From: Vibrio sp. LaRot3
GTDB lineage: Bacteria > Pseudomonadota > Gammaproteobacteria > Enterobacterales > Vibrionaceae
Assembly (NCBI RefSeq): GCF_027587025.1
Contig: NZ_JAPPTI010000007.1
Coordinates: forward strand, 62,001 to 126,000
Reading direction: 5' to 3'
DNA length: 64,000 bases
Part shown: positions 25,683 through 33,482 of the stretch, one piece after another
Numbering within the stretch: the first letter of the stretch is position 1
Layout of the letters: the number at the start of each line of letters is the position of its first letter
Program-made: the position numbers and the translations under genes
The notes under the pieces: model-generated
The model's database searches: none
The model's input: the letters and a program-made list of their open reading frames with translations, nothing else
Told to the model about the DNA's origin: nothing

Positions 25683-26084
25683 ATGAAAAATATCATGAAA
25701 TTAAGCGCAGTGGCTATGACGTTGGCATTAGTAGGTTGTGGTGGTGTTGATACTGATTACCCTACTGATGGCTCTATTCAAGAACGTTGTCAATTCTTAG
25801 CAGATACTAAAATTGAAGTGACTCGCCTAATTGTTGAAGATAAAGATGTGGATGCAGCCGTTGAGATGGCAAAAGAAATCTCTGATAGCACACCAAGAGG
25901 CACTGAGGACAAAGTAGCTAACAAGGTACTGAGAGATTTTAGTGATGTAACACCTAAGAAATTAGAAAGAATGCTAACTCAGATAGATAAGCACCCTGAG
26001 AAAGCAGAAAAAATCATCGAAGAAATTAATAACAAAGAAGAGACTGAGAAAGCTATTCAAACTTGTGTTGAACGTTATAAGTAA
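25683..26084 (+). CDS. Hypothetical lipoprotein, helical
   Basis: 133 aa. MKNIMKLSAVAMTLALVGCG is a lipoprotein signal with Cys19 next to GG. The mature part is strongly charged and alpha-helical, rich in E/K (KPEKAEKIIEEINNKEETEK type), with Cys in ERCQFL and QTCVERYK that could form a disulfide bridging both ends. The family is not recognised. It is followed by a very strong terminator. Confidence 0.7.
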   Translation: MKNIMKLSAVAMTLALVGCGGVDTDYPTDGSIQERCQFLADTKIEVTRLIVEDKDVDAAVEMAKEISDSTPRGTEDKVANKVLRDFSDVTPKKLERMLTQIDKHPEKAEKIIEEINNKEETEKAIQTCVERYK

Positions 26085-26122
26085 TGTTTAGTCTGAACTG
26101 ATACCGCTAAGTGTATTATTTT

Positions 26123-26157
26123 AAATAGGGCCGAGTACACCTCGGCCCTATTTTTTT
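26123..26157. terminator. Strong rho-independent terminator, probably bidirectional
   Basis: AAATAGGGCCGAG / CTCGGCCCTATTT, a perfect 13-bp stem with loop TACAC, then TTTT on the plus side and A residues on the other. It lies between convergent stops at 26084 and 26175. Confidence 0.92.
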
Positions 26158-26174
26158 AATGTGAGCGGAAGGGA

Positions 26175-26993
26175 TTATTTAGCCTTCTGTTGAGCGTCAA
26201 ACTCTTTGAAGAACTGATTGTACGATTTAACATCGTATTCCTTTGCCGGTCGAGTAAACTCAAGAGCGCTAGGTTTACGTTCGGTGAAGTTGTAAAGAAC
26301 GAATTTTTTATCAGAGATAATGTCGACGCCCATTAGATTTGAACCGCTCGATAGCATGTAGAGATCAACGTTCTTGTTAATGTCGTAATTGAAGTTTTCT
26401 TTATGGTATTTTTGTGCCTTTTGCACTTTCTCATACAAACGAGATTCTAGAGCACCTAGATTGCGATAATCAAAGAAAGAGATAACATCAGCGTTAGATA
26501 CTGTACCGTGCTTACTGTAGGTCTCAAAGCCAATCACATTTTTACCGTTAGACTTGATGAATGCTCTCTCAATGTCATCATCAACGTTTTGCATGAGGTT
26601 GTATTCTTTCATGTGCTCAAAAGTTTCTTCTTGAGTGAGGTTCTCGCTAATAACCTTATTCTTAAATACTTTGTAAGAAACACTGCGGGACTCATCCCAA
26701 ATCTTCGAAGCAACGCTATATTCTGTTCTTAAGCCTGCTTCTCTTAGATTGTCCATTCGCTTTTCAGTTATTTCTCTGTCGCCAGGGTATATTACGACGA
26801 ACTTAGGGTTGCGTTCGAATATTTCAAGTGGCGTCGGACGTTGCTTAAAATTAACGTCCCACTGACCAAAGAAGTAATTGCTATCAAATGTGTCCGTCTT
26901 GATTCCTTGGTTTGTAGAGTACATGTTGGCAAATGAGGGAAGTGATACCGCACTTAGAGTAAGGGCAAGAATGGTTTTCGGTAGTTTAATCAT
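26175..26993 (-). CDS. Hypothetical secreted protein
   Basis: 272 aa. The N-terminus MIKLPKTILALTLSAVSLPS followed by FANM is a Sec signal peptide with a cleavage-type AXA-like site, so export to the periplasm or medium is likely. The rest has no domain I recognise; it contains YFFGQWDVNF, VVIYPGDREITEKRMDNL and an E/K-rich helical middle, and ends in KEFDAQQKAK. There are no Cys residues. GAAAGAGAA lies directly before the ATG. It is convergent with the lipoprotein gene, sharing its terminator. Confidence 0.72.
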   Translation of the reverse strand: MIKLPKTILALTLSAVSLPSFANMYSTNQGIKTDTFDSNYFFGQWDVNFKQRPTPLEIFERNPKFVVIYPGDREITEKRMDNLREAGLRTEYSVASKIWDESRSVSYKVFKNKVISENLTQEETFEHMKEYNLMQNVDDDIERAFIKSNGKNVIGFETYSKHGTVSNADVISFFDYRNLGALESRLYEKVQKAQKYHKENFNYDINKNVDLYMLSSGSNLMGVDIISDKKFVLYNFTERKPSALEFTRPAKEYDVKSYNQFFKEFDAQQKAK

Positions 26994-27238
26994 TTCTCTT
27001 TCCGTGAGGGTTTAATCTAGCGAAACATTATATGTTAATTATAAGGAGGGTCATCGCCATCATGCCAATCTTTAGTGATATGAATCACATCTAGTATTAT
27101 TTTCATCGAACCATATTGCCGAAATTAAGAACTTTATAAATTTTAAATTATCTAAAAGGCTCAGTTAAGCTAATTGGTTATTCTACTAATTATGAATAGG
27201 AAGCGTATCGTGTATTTTAGCGTATAGAGTGATTTGAT

Positions 27239-27343
27239 GAATAACGCTATGAAGCATTTGGTATTAATTGACTCTTGTATATACGGTGTAATTGGGGGAA
27301 GGTATGTGATTAGCCATACTCACTACTTAACCGGCGTTAGCTC
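27239..27343 (+). repeat. Candidate degenerate attC end before the LysE gene
   Basis: ACTACTTAACCGGCGTTAG (27322-27340) closely resembles the 3' end of the clearer attC at 28349-28406 (ACTACTTAATGCGACGTTA). A possible left end (TAACGCTATGAAGCATTTGG) lies at 27242. The 5' limit is a guess. Otherwise the gap 26994-27369 shows no gene. Confidence 0.4.
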
Positions 27344-27369
27344 TTAGAATCATACAAAAAGGAGGTGTT

Positions 27370-27996
27370 ATGTTTCCATTAGAGGTGTTTGCTACCTATA
27401 CATTGGCTTGTTTACTGTTAGTTATTTCGCCGGGGCCTGATAATTTGCTCGCCATCGGTCGCGGTTTAAGTCAAGGTCGGCTAGCAGCAGTAATGTCAGG
27501 GATGTCTTCTGGAGCGGGTATCTTGTTTCATGTCGTCGCCGCTACCTTCGGGTTAACTCTTCTAATTCAAACCTCTGAAGTGGCATTTTACGTTGTAAAA
27601 CTCGTTGGTGCTGCTTACTTGATATGGCTAGGTTTGAAAGTACTTCGTTCGAGAAATCTGTTCTCATTGGAACCAGCGAAAAAACAGTCTCTGAAAGTTA
27701 TCTTCTCAACTGGTTTTTTATCAGCCGCACTTAACCCGAAGCCAGGTATGTTTGTTCTTGCCTTTGTGCCTCAATTTGTAAACCCAAGCTTAGGGTCAGT
27801 GACAACTCAAATGATCGGTTATGGAGTGTGGTTTGCGGTATTAACGGCAGTTGGCTTTAGTTTAATGGGTGTTTTCTCGTCTCAACTGTCTGAGTGGTTT
27901 AGAAACAAACCTAGACTGGTGTCGGGGTTAAATATTGGTGCAGGAATTACATTCGTTTCTTCTGGGTTAGCAGTGGCGTTTATGAAGCAGCGATAG
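27370..27996 (+). CDS. LysE/RhtB family amino-acid exporter
   Basis: 208 aa, inner membrane, about six helices. The family signature near the N-terminus is LLVISPGPDNLLAIGRGLSQ, and NPKPGMFVLAFVPQFV is the conserved middle motif. It probably exports an amino acid such as homoserine, threonine or lysine. AAAGGAGG precedes the ATG. LysE-type genes are common integron cassette cargo in vibrios, and this one is followed by an attC-like repeat, so a cassette origin is likely. Confidence 0.88.
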   Translation: MFPLEVFATYTLACLLLVISPGPDNLLAIGRGLSQGRLAAVMSGMSSGAGILFHVVAATFGLTLLIQTSEVAFYVVKLVGAAYLIWLGLKVLRSRNLFSLEPAKKQSLKVIFSTGFLSAALNPKPGMFVLAFVPQFVNPSLGSVTTQMIGYGVWFAVLTAVGFSLMGVFSSQLSEWFRNKPRLVSGLNIGAGITFVSSGLAVAFMKQR

Positions 27997-28002
27997 TTTA
28001 AG

Positions 28003-28068
28003 TGCTAACAATACATTTAAGAGTGATTCACGACGGTTGTCGCTTTCATTACCAGCAATGGGTTAGGG
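28003..28068 (+). repeat. Degenerate attC-like site after the LysE gene
   Basis: TAACAATACATTTAAGAGTG followed by ATTCACGACGG at 28006-28036 resembles the left end of Vibrio attC sites (TAACAAnnnTTTAAGAGnGATTCnCAACGC in general form). The right end GGGTTAGGG at 28060-28068 fits a GTTRRR core. The centre is much shortened, so recombination competence is doubtful. Confidence 0.55.
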
Positions 28069-28075
28069 AATACGT

Positions 28076-28354
28076 ATGAATGATAAGGATTTTGGGTACT
28101 GGAACGAGGTTAGAAAGCAGGGATTTCTCGTCTGGGCTTTTAAAAGTACAGCGGTAATGGCATCTGCTTTTATAGTGTTTAATATCTTGTTTAACTACCC
28201 GTCCTCAGACGCAGAAAGCGTATTAATGTACGTAAAAGCTCATGTTGTGGAATACTTAATTTTTCCATGTTTAATGCTGTTTGTTAACTGGGGTATTTGG
28301 TTACATAGAGAAAGTAAGTTTAAGGCCGAGCTACAACGAAGAAATGCCGAATAA
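28076..28354 (+). CDS. Small membrane protein, cassette-like
   Basis: 92 aa with two predicted helices (STAVMASAFIVFNILFNY about residues 23-40 and YLIFPCLMLFVNWGIWLH about 61-78) and a charged C-terminus ESKFKAELQRRN. I do not recognise the family. Its stop codon overlaps the first bases of an attC-like repeat, the typical geometry of an integron gene cassette. A GGG-AAT-type weak ribosome site precedes it. Confidence 0.68.
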   Translation: MNDKDFGYWNEVRKQGFLVWAFKSTAVMASAFIVFNILFNYPSSDAESVLMYVKAHVVEYLIFPCLMLFVNWGIWLHRESKFKAELQRRNAE

Positions 28355-28406
28355 CAAGGCGCTTAAGGCAGACTAATGGTGCTTACTACTTAATGCGACG
28401 TTATCA
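28349..28406 (+). repeat. attC-like site after the small membrane gene
   Basis: TAACAAGGCGCTTAAG at 28352-28367 pairs imperfectly with CTTAATGCGACGTTA at 28389-28403 (TAAC/GTTA, CGC/GCG and TTAAG/CTTAA, with interruptions), a short imperfect palindrome of about 52 nt as in attC sites. The last bases of the gene lie within it. Confidence 0.65.
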
Positions 28407-28426
28407 GAATAAGGAAAATTCGGAAT

Positions 28427-28897
28427 ATGGAAATTAAAATAGATGATTTGTCGGGCGGTGAGGTGATTAAGCTTCTCGAAGAGCACTTAGCAGATATGCA
28501 TGCCACTTCTCCTCCAGAAAGTGTTCATGCTCTAGACGTTGATGCATTGAAATCATCGGACATTACATTTTTCAGTGGCTGGGTCGGTGGAGAGCTACAA
28601 GGTTGTCTTGCGGTAAAACAACTAACCCCTGTTCACATTGAATTGAAATCAATGAGAACGTCTAGCTCTTCTCGTAAATCAGGCGTTGCCACAAAGCTTC
28701 TAACTCATGCTTTGAATTCAGCTATCGATAACGGTTTTGAGCAAGTTAGCCTAGAAACAGGCACTCAAGAATTTTTCCAACCAGCTCGAAACCTCTATGA
28801 GAAATTTGGGTTCACATATTGTGAGCCGTTTGCTGATTATGAAGTCGATCCACATAGTTACTTTATGACAAGGGAGCTGTTAGAAAAATTCGTATAA
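28427..28897 (+). CDS. GNAT family N-acetyltransferase, cassette-like
   Basis: 156 aa. The acetyl-CoA binding region is RTSSSSRKSGVATKLLTHAL, with later VSLETGTQEFFQPARNLYEK and FGFTYCEPFADYEVDP, typical of the YafP/PhnO-type GNATs that are frequent integron cargo. The substrate is unknown. The stop codon lies in the left end of an attC-like site and another attC-like site lies just upstream, so it was probably captured as a gene cassette. Confidence 0.85.
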   Translation: MEIKIDDLSGGEVIKLLEEHLADMHATSPPESVHALDVDALKSSDITFFSGWVGGELQGCLAVKQLTPVHIELKSMRTSSSSRKSGVATKLLTHALNSAIDNGFEQVSLETGTQEFFQPARNLYEKFGFTYCEPFADYEVDPHSYFMTRELLEKFV

Positions 28898-28982
28898 TAA
28901 GCGTTTAAGATGGATTCGCAACGTTTGGCACTTTTGGGTTGGTTGAGCTTTAGTATTTGCGGCAGAATGATTTACGTTAGGT
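28892..28982 (+). repeat. Degenerate Vibrio-type attC after the GNAT gene
   Basis: TAATAAGCGTTTAAGATGG at 28895-28913, then ATTCGCAACGTTTGGCACTT and GTTGAGCTTTAGTATTTGC, strongly recall Vibrio superintegron repeats. GTTAGGT at 28976-28982 matches GTTRRRY. The left core is TAATAAG rather than TAACAAG, so it is mutated, and the usual right arm (CTTAA..GCGTTA) is missing. Confidence 0.65.
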
Positions 28983-29332
28983 GTTCGGTATCAGGTATGT
29001 TGATGCTAATTAAAGAGAGCTTTCATAGCGGTTTGACGCCATGGTTACTGAGCTACGGCTGCCAATTAAATGAAAGCATGCTTCCTGACAGCCGTCCCAT
29101 GTTTCTCGCTCTTGTCAGTCTAAGAGAGTTTCATGCTCAACGCATTTTCGCCAAGTGAGACTCGATCTGATCAAGCAACAAGTCAATATTAAACTAACCT
29201 TCACCATCAGCGAGCCGCACTTAGTTGTTGCTTATATTGAATCCACATATACACCTTTGCTAATTCCACTGTATTGAACGCTTGAACAGAGGGATATGGG
29301 ATACCGGGCATAAGCAATAGCACTCTGAGCGC
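28983..29332. other. Gene-free gap after the cassette relic
   Basis: One plus-strand frame (28910-29158) overlaps the attC-like site and shows no family resemblance or ribosome site; I do not accept it. I see no terminator, repeat or RNA structure here. It may be decayed cassette DNA. Confidence 0.4.
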
Positions 29333-30148
29333 TTACAAGTCTCCAAACGCTTCTAGAAACTCTTCATCTGTCATTTCTTTTGGTGGTTTTTTCTCACCAA
29401 AGGCTCTTATTGGTCTACCAATTCGTGGATTGCCAATAAAGGCGTCACGGCCGATATAAGTGATGTTTTTACTCATTAACACCTGAGTGATGGCATTGTT
29501 GGCAAAGGCTTCCCTACCAATTTCGGTTAATGAGTCTGGTAGATTTAACTCTTTAATAGCGTTGTTGGCAAAGGCGTAGTCGTCAATGATCGACACTGAC
29601 TTACCTAGAGTAAGCTGCTCAATAGTGTTATCGCGAAATGCACCTTCAACAATTTCAGTCACGGAATCTGAGATATCCACTTGGGTGAGGGCGTTTTCCG
29701 CGAAGGCATCGTAACCGATGCGCTTAACAGCGCTTGGGATGGCGATTTGTTTTAAGGCATTGCGCTGAAAGGCACCTTCTCCAATATGTGTAATAGTGTT
29801 AGGAAGGACAACGCTTACAAGCTGATTTTCTGGTGTGGTATCTTCATCAATATCTTCCACTTCTGAAAAAGCGTAATCTGAGATCTCAGTAACGGCAATG
29901 CCAGCAAAATTGTCCGGGATAATAATGTGCTGATGGTTGCCCGTGTAGGCATCAATGCTGCCTTGCGTTTTATCAAAAGATACATCATTTAATGTGAGTA
30001 TATGCGACTGACTCATGGTCAATTCCCCTTTGTTTGTATTAGGCGCTGTGACTTCTGTTATTTGTTGAGCTGAGCTTTCTGAAAGCCCGAGGAACATGGC
30101 GGCTGCAACTACAATTAATTGCGGAGATAAGCGGGTGTTAGTGATCAT
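29333..30148 (-). CDS. Secreted BspA-type leucine-rich-repeat (LRR_5) protein
   Basis: 271 aa from ATG 30148 (GGATAGAGGA upstream; the frame opens at 30175). A signal peptide (PQLIVVAAAMFLGLSESSAQ) is followed, from about residue 75, by at least six repeats of about 23 residues of the form ITHIGEGAF..NAL..I.IP, such as TEIGREAFANNAITQV and SIIDDYAFANNAIKELNLP. BspA-type repeats form right-handed solenoids used in adhesion or binding. The C-terminus is an acidic tail, MTDEEFLEAFGDL. It is alone in an otherwise gene-poor region. Confidence 0.85.
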   Translation of the reverse strand: MITNTRLSPQLIVVAAAMFLGLSESSAQQITEVTAPNTNKGELTMSQSHILTLNDVSFDKTQGSIDAYTGNHQHIIIPDNFAGIAVTEISDYAFSEVEDIDEDTTPENQLVSVVLPNTITHIGEGAFQRNALKQIAIPSAVKRIGYDAFAENALTQVDISDSVTEIVEGAFRDNTIEQLTLGKSVSIIDDYAFANNAIKELNLPDSLTEIGREAFANNAITQVLMSKNITYIGRDAFIGNPRIGRPIRAFGEKKPPKEMTDEEFLEAFGDL

Positions 30149-30651
30149 TCCTCTATCCAATATAAGGGCGCACAATCGTAGAATTGGCCAACAAGTGTCA
30201 TACCCATAAGCAATATAGTCAATAGCTTTTAGGCGATACGGCGTTTACTTAGACGCAGAAGCTATGGATTATCGCCACCGCCTTACTTTAATGTTTTTAT
30301 CCTATAACTAACTTCGGTTCTTAATGTGCTAAATGGCTTATGACCCAAACAAGGTAAAGCCCTACTAGATAGGGTTCAAACAAGTTTCGCTGTTCTTGAT
30401 AGGAGAGCGACAATTTGTTCCCGCCGCAGGGCCTACTCGAATCCTAGAAGTGATGAATTACATCCTAGATATGGCTGAACGTTTTACGTTATCAGATAGG
30501 CAAGATAAAAGTTATTCGAAAGCAAAAAAAGCCCAGTCGCTATGCGACCAGGCCTTCTAACATCTGATAACTTACAAGCACTATTTGAAAGGAGCGATTT
30601 TAGTATCAAACCGTGTAATAAATATAGGGAAACTACATATATCCAGTCCCA
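30149..30651. other. Gene-poor gap with an open frame of doubtful coding value
   Basis: On the plus strand a frame open from TTG 30396 to TAA 30558-30560 (54 codons, containing MNYILDMAERFTLSDRQ) has a protein-like composition but no ATG at its start and runs into the terminator hairpin below. It could be the end of a decayed gene. I see nothing else. Confidence 0.35.
30524..30553 (-). terminator. Minus-strand rho-independent terminator
   Basis: Read on the minus strand, GCCTGGTCGC pairs with GCGACTGGGC (one mismatch-type position) around ATA, followed by TTTTTTT. It lies about 100 bases beyond the stop of the 48-aa ORF at 30652-30798, so it probably ends that transcript. Confidence 0.78.
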
Positions 30652-30798
30652 TTAGCTATTGAGGTAAAACAAACCACCTAAAATTGCTAGGTTGATGATC
30701 CAATTAATGGTCCTGTTGTAGGCGAAATAGTGGATGGTAGACTGGCTCTCGTTGTCTTCCACGAACTCTTTTTCTGCCATCTCATCGCTTGAGTGCAT
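30652..30798 (-). CDS. Small membrane protein (48 aa)
   Basis: A minus-strand ATG at 30798 opens 48 codons: an acidic N-terminus (MHSSDEMAEKEFVEDNESQS), then TIHYFAYNRT and a hydrophobic C-terminal helix INWIINLAILGGLFYLNS. It is followed by a good minus-strand terminator at 30524-30553, which supports a real transcript. The ribosome site is weak (AAGACGAG). C-terminal placement of the helix suggests a tail-anchored or small inner-membrane protein. No family is recognised. Confidence 0.5.
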   Translation of the reverse strand: MHSSDEMAEKEFVEDNESQSTIHYFAYNRTINWIINLAILGGLFYLNS

Positions 30799-30846
30799 CT
30801 CGTCTTAACGTGTATAGCGTATTGATATTGATTCAATTATTTGCGG

Positions 30847-30972
30847 TTACTCTTCAGCAACGAGCTCGATTTCTACATTGCCAATTAAATCTTGGATAGT
30901 GATGGTTACTTGCTCAATCGTTATGTTGCGCCGCGCATAAATAAACAAGCTAGTGGCACTATCCCTGTACAT
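30847..30972 (-). pseudogene. Possible remnant ORF (41 codons)
   Basis: The frame from ATG 30972 to TAA 30847-30849 reads MYRDSATSLFIYARRNITIE, then QVTITIQDLIGNVEIELVAEE. It is open upstream to a stop just before GAAGACATT, with no better start. The composition is protein-like and acidic, but there is no ribosome site and no recognised family. It may be the truncated end of a decayed gene, or chance. Confidence 0.25.
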
Positions 30973-31123
30973 GAATACACCATCTAGAATGTCTTCTTAC
31001 ATTAATCTCGTTGTATGTGTGTGAAGTTACTTATAAAGATTGAGCTTACCCAGTGAAAGTTTATGTACGATGTTGAGCATGGTGTTAGATTCTCTTTAAT
31101 TAAATGGAATTGAAGGGACTAGC

Positions 31124-31261
31124 ATGATTTTTGAGGTAAAGCTGAAGCATGTACGTAAAGCCTTTGAGGATGAGGGCGCAGGGAAGGCATACTTCAATCT
31201 GTCGTTATTAGACGGCTGCGCAATGATGGGCGCAACCAATTGGTGCGTCTTTAATAAATGA
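31124..31261 (+). CDS. Small hypothetical protein (45 aa)
   Basis: ATG 31124 with GAAGGGA 7-8 nt upstream opens 45 codons: MIFEVKLKHVRKAFEDEGAG, KAYFNLSLLDGCAMMGATNW and CVFNK. It ends 12 bases before the next gene and could be coupled to it. The 3' part contains the palindrome-like AACCAATTGGT. No family is recognised; a truncated larger gene is possible. Confidence 0.38.
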   Translation: MIFEVKLKHVRKAFEDEGAGKAYFNLSLLDGCAMMGATNWCVFNK

Positions 31262-31273
31262 CCCGCAGTGAGT

Positions 31274-31699
31274 ATGAACGTATTAATTGTTAAAAATGCA
31301 CTTTTTACACTCGCCATTACTATTGGGTTAGTTTGGCTTGTCTCTTGGGGCGATTTTCGAAAAACGGCTGTTGAATACCCGTTGGATTATCTTTTTCTGG
31401 GAGGCGTGGTGAGCCTGTCGATCTATTTATCATCTTACACGGTACTCGACCTGCAAAGAGAGCCATGGCAAAAATCTGCGGTGATGTATTTTGTTTTCTA
31501 TATGAGTGTATTTGGCCTTTTTATTGATGGGCAAATGGGGTGGACGCATAGCGTAAGTGTGTTTGATAAATTGATAATGGCAGGGCTCTATATTGCGATC
31601 GCGTTTGTTTCTATCATCGTTCCTTTGGTTATTGGTGCGATTGCGGCTTTACAAGCGTATGCGCTGTCCATTTCGGTGGAAAACAGAATAAGGCCTTAA
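31274..31699 (+). CDS. Hypothetical membrane protein, four helices
   Basis: 141 aa from ATG 31274; a GTG two codons earlier is an alternative. Four hydrophobic segments are visible: ALFTLAITIGLVWLVSW, LFLGGVVSLSIYLSSYTV, SAVMYFVFYMSVFGLFI and IAIAFVSIIVPLVIGAIAAL. Inner-membrane location is likely. I do not recognise the family. It is convergent with the lipoprotein gene at 31774. Confidence 0.65.
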   Translation: MNVLIVKNALFTLAITIGLVWLVSWGDFRKTAVEYPLDYLFLGGVVSLSIYLSSYTVLDLQREPWQKSAVMYFVFYMSVFGLFIDGQMGWTHSVSVFDKLIMAGLYIAIAFVSIIVPLVIGAIAALQAYALSISVENRIRP

Positions 31700-31721
31700 A
31701 CTGGGAACTGGCGTTACGTTC

Positions 31722-31751
31722 AATAAGAAACAGGCCACGCAAGGTGGCCTG
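31722..31751 (-). terminator. Terminator of the minus-strand lipoprotein gene
   Basis: Read on the minus strand, CAGGCCAC pairs with GTGGCCTG around a 5-nt loop, followed by TTTCTTATT. It lies 23 bases after the stop of the gene at 31774. Confidence 0.82.
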
Positions 31752-31773
31752 AGAAATGAGCGATGATTCTTAC

Positions 31774-33141
31774 TTAGTACAACGAATCGCGTAGTGCTTT
31801 TTCAATGTCAGTAAACTTGCGATGGCTTACGTTGATTGAAGAACGACGATCAATAGGTAGTTCGACCACGTCTAGCTCTTGTTTCGCGAGCTTTTCTTCA
31901 GACTCTAGCTTCCAGCCATAAACCATTCTCATTGTGTCACCGTCGATGGTGTAGAGGATAGCCGCTGCTGAAGATGCGTCATAATCAAACTCTTTGTTTA
32001 GATTAACGTCTTCTGTCGAGTAGCTGATATCGATGTTATTAACGAACTCATCTTTAATCGCTTTGATCTTTTCTTGCACTTTGTAGTTGCTAGCAATCGT
32101 TGAATCAAGCACTTGCCAGTCATCATAGCCAATTGATTTTTTGTCATTGATACGGGCAATCTGGTCATTGAGTGATTTTACTTTGTACTCAGCATTGCGA
32201 ATGGTGCGCGTGTTGTACTGACCGAATTTGTTTTCCGCGATAATTTTTTGATCTTTCAGGTTTTTCTCAGCGGTTTTAAGCTCACCATAAAGACCAGAAG
32301 ATCTGCGCCAACTGTTTTCGCCTAGCTTCTCTTTAAGCTGAACATTCACTGTTACACCTTCTTTAATCGCATTCAAGCCAGCTTCGCTTGTTAGGCTTTC
32401 GTGTGGGTGGTTGATGTAGTAACAAGTGTTGTTCATGATCCAGCTTTTCGCGTAGCCATCACGACATTGGCCATTGCTGTTCACTTTACCATGGCGGTAG
32501 CGCAGCATGTTCGAGTTGTCGTTATATTTACGAATAGGTAGTTCACGGTCAACAATCTCTTTGTTGTATGCAACCATTGCGGGTTGGCTTAGGCCGTTAA
32601 ATTTAGCTTTTGTTTCTTCGATTGCTTTCTTAGCGGTTTCCACTTTTAGCTGATAAGGCTTTAGGTGAGCAGTGTGTTGGTCAAAGATGAGGTAATCTTT
32701 TTCGGCACTGGCACGTACAGCCGCAAGATCACCATTGAGCTTGTTGATTTGCTCTTGTTTACGAGCTTTTAAGATGTTGTTTAGATCAGTCGTGATCTGC
32801 GCAGAGTTGGCATAAATGTCTTCAACATCCGATTTAATGCTTGAATCTAACGCCGCCAATTGTTTATTGAATGCTTCGGTATCGAACGTTAGTACGCCTT
32901 CGTTTTCGGTGGTGAACTCACGGTACTGAGAGAAGTCTCTCAGCGCAGAGAGTACTTTGCGGTTTTTCTTCGCTTCATCTACCGATTCTTGGCTAACGTA
33001 AATCATGCCAAGTGATAAGCCTTCTTTATCTAGCTCACGCTGAATTTGATCGGTTTGACCAGTGATTTTGGCGCTACTTGGTACGTCTGAACAGCCGCTA
33101 AGCGCAAGGATTGCTGAGCTAACTAATACGAACTTCTTCAT
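31774..33141 (-). CDS. Hypothetical large lipoprotein with coiled coils
   Basis: 455 aa from ATG 33141 (MKKFVLVSSAILALSGCSDV); the frame extends to 33204 without a signal peptide, so the lipoprotein start is preferred. Cys17 of LSGC is the likely lipidated residue. The mature protein is dominated by charged helices (about residues 90-190 and 270-340) with coiled-coil character and a central NGQCRDGYAKSWIMNNTCYY segment with two Cys. I do not recognise the family. It lies back-to-back with the nirB promoter and could share its control region. Confidence 0.72.
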   Translation of the reverse strand: MKKFVLVSSAILALSGCSDVPSSAKITGQTDQIQRELDKEGLSLGMIYVSQESVDEAKKNRKVLSALRDFSQYREFTTENEGVLTFDTEAFNKQLAALDSSIKSDVEDIYANSAQITTDLNNILKARKQEQINKLNGDLAAVRASAEKDYLIFDQHTAHLKPYQLKVETAKKAIEETKAKFNGLSQPAMVAYNKEIVDRELPIRKYNDNSNMLRYRHGKVNSNGQCRDGYAKSWIMNNTCYYINHPHESLTSEAGLNAIKEGVTVNVQLKEKLGENSWRRSSGLYGELKTAEKNLKDQKIIAENKFGQYNTRTIRNAEYKVKSLNDQIARINDKKSIGYDDWQVLDSTIASNYKVQEKIKAIKDEFVNNIDISYSTEDVNLNKEFDYDASSAAAILYTIDGDTMRMVYGWKLESEEKLAKQELDVVELPIDRRSSINVSHRKFTDIEKALRDSLY

Positions 33142-33354
33142 TATTTTTGTTCCGTTATGTATTGAGAATGGTCGTAAGTATGTCAGTTTCAAAGGTGCGA
33201 ACAATGAACGAAAATTAGCGAAAAATCCGCAAAATAAGATATTAGAATGTGATGTGTGTCACTTAAATGTTTTTAATCACTTCGGTCGTAAATTTCTAAC
33301 TAAATGACAATTTATGAAAGTAAATGACGTGATTTTTGTCGAAATAAATAATAT

Positions 33355-33390
33355 CTACCTCTTTAGAGAGTTATCTACCCCTTTAGGGTA
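33355..33390 (+). promoter_or_regulatory. Tandem NarL/NarP-type boxes upstream of nirB
   Basis: CTACCTCTTTAGAG (33355-33368) and CTACCCCTTTAGGG (33375-33388) repeat with 20-bp spacing; the second continues as TACCCCTTTAGGGTA, an inverted repeat close to the TACYYMT heptamer pair. Its centre (about 33383) lies about 28 bp upstream of the FNR-box centre, as at E. coli nirB (-69.5 and -41.5). Nitrate or nitrite control is inferred. Confidence 0.68.
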
Positions 33391-33404
33391 GTTTAAATTG
33401 GTAA

Positions 33405-33418
33405 TTGATTTACATCAT
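33405..33418 (+). promoter_or_regulatory. FNR box upstream of nirB
   Basis: TTGATTTACATCAT matches TTGATNNNNATCAA at nine of ten defined bases. It is 65 bases before the nirB start and 28 bp downstream of the Nar-type inverted repeat. Anaerobic activation by FNR is expected. Confidence 0.78.
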
Positions 33419-33482
33419 GTATTCATTTTTCTTCATAAATGACAATCCAGTCAGATACTAAAATTAATGACTGGAATTAATT

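Noticed and set aside
28910..29158. 82-codon plus-strand open frame after the GNAT gene
   Set aside because: Its first part is the attC-like repeat, there is no ribosome site and the peptide shows no family resemblance.
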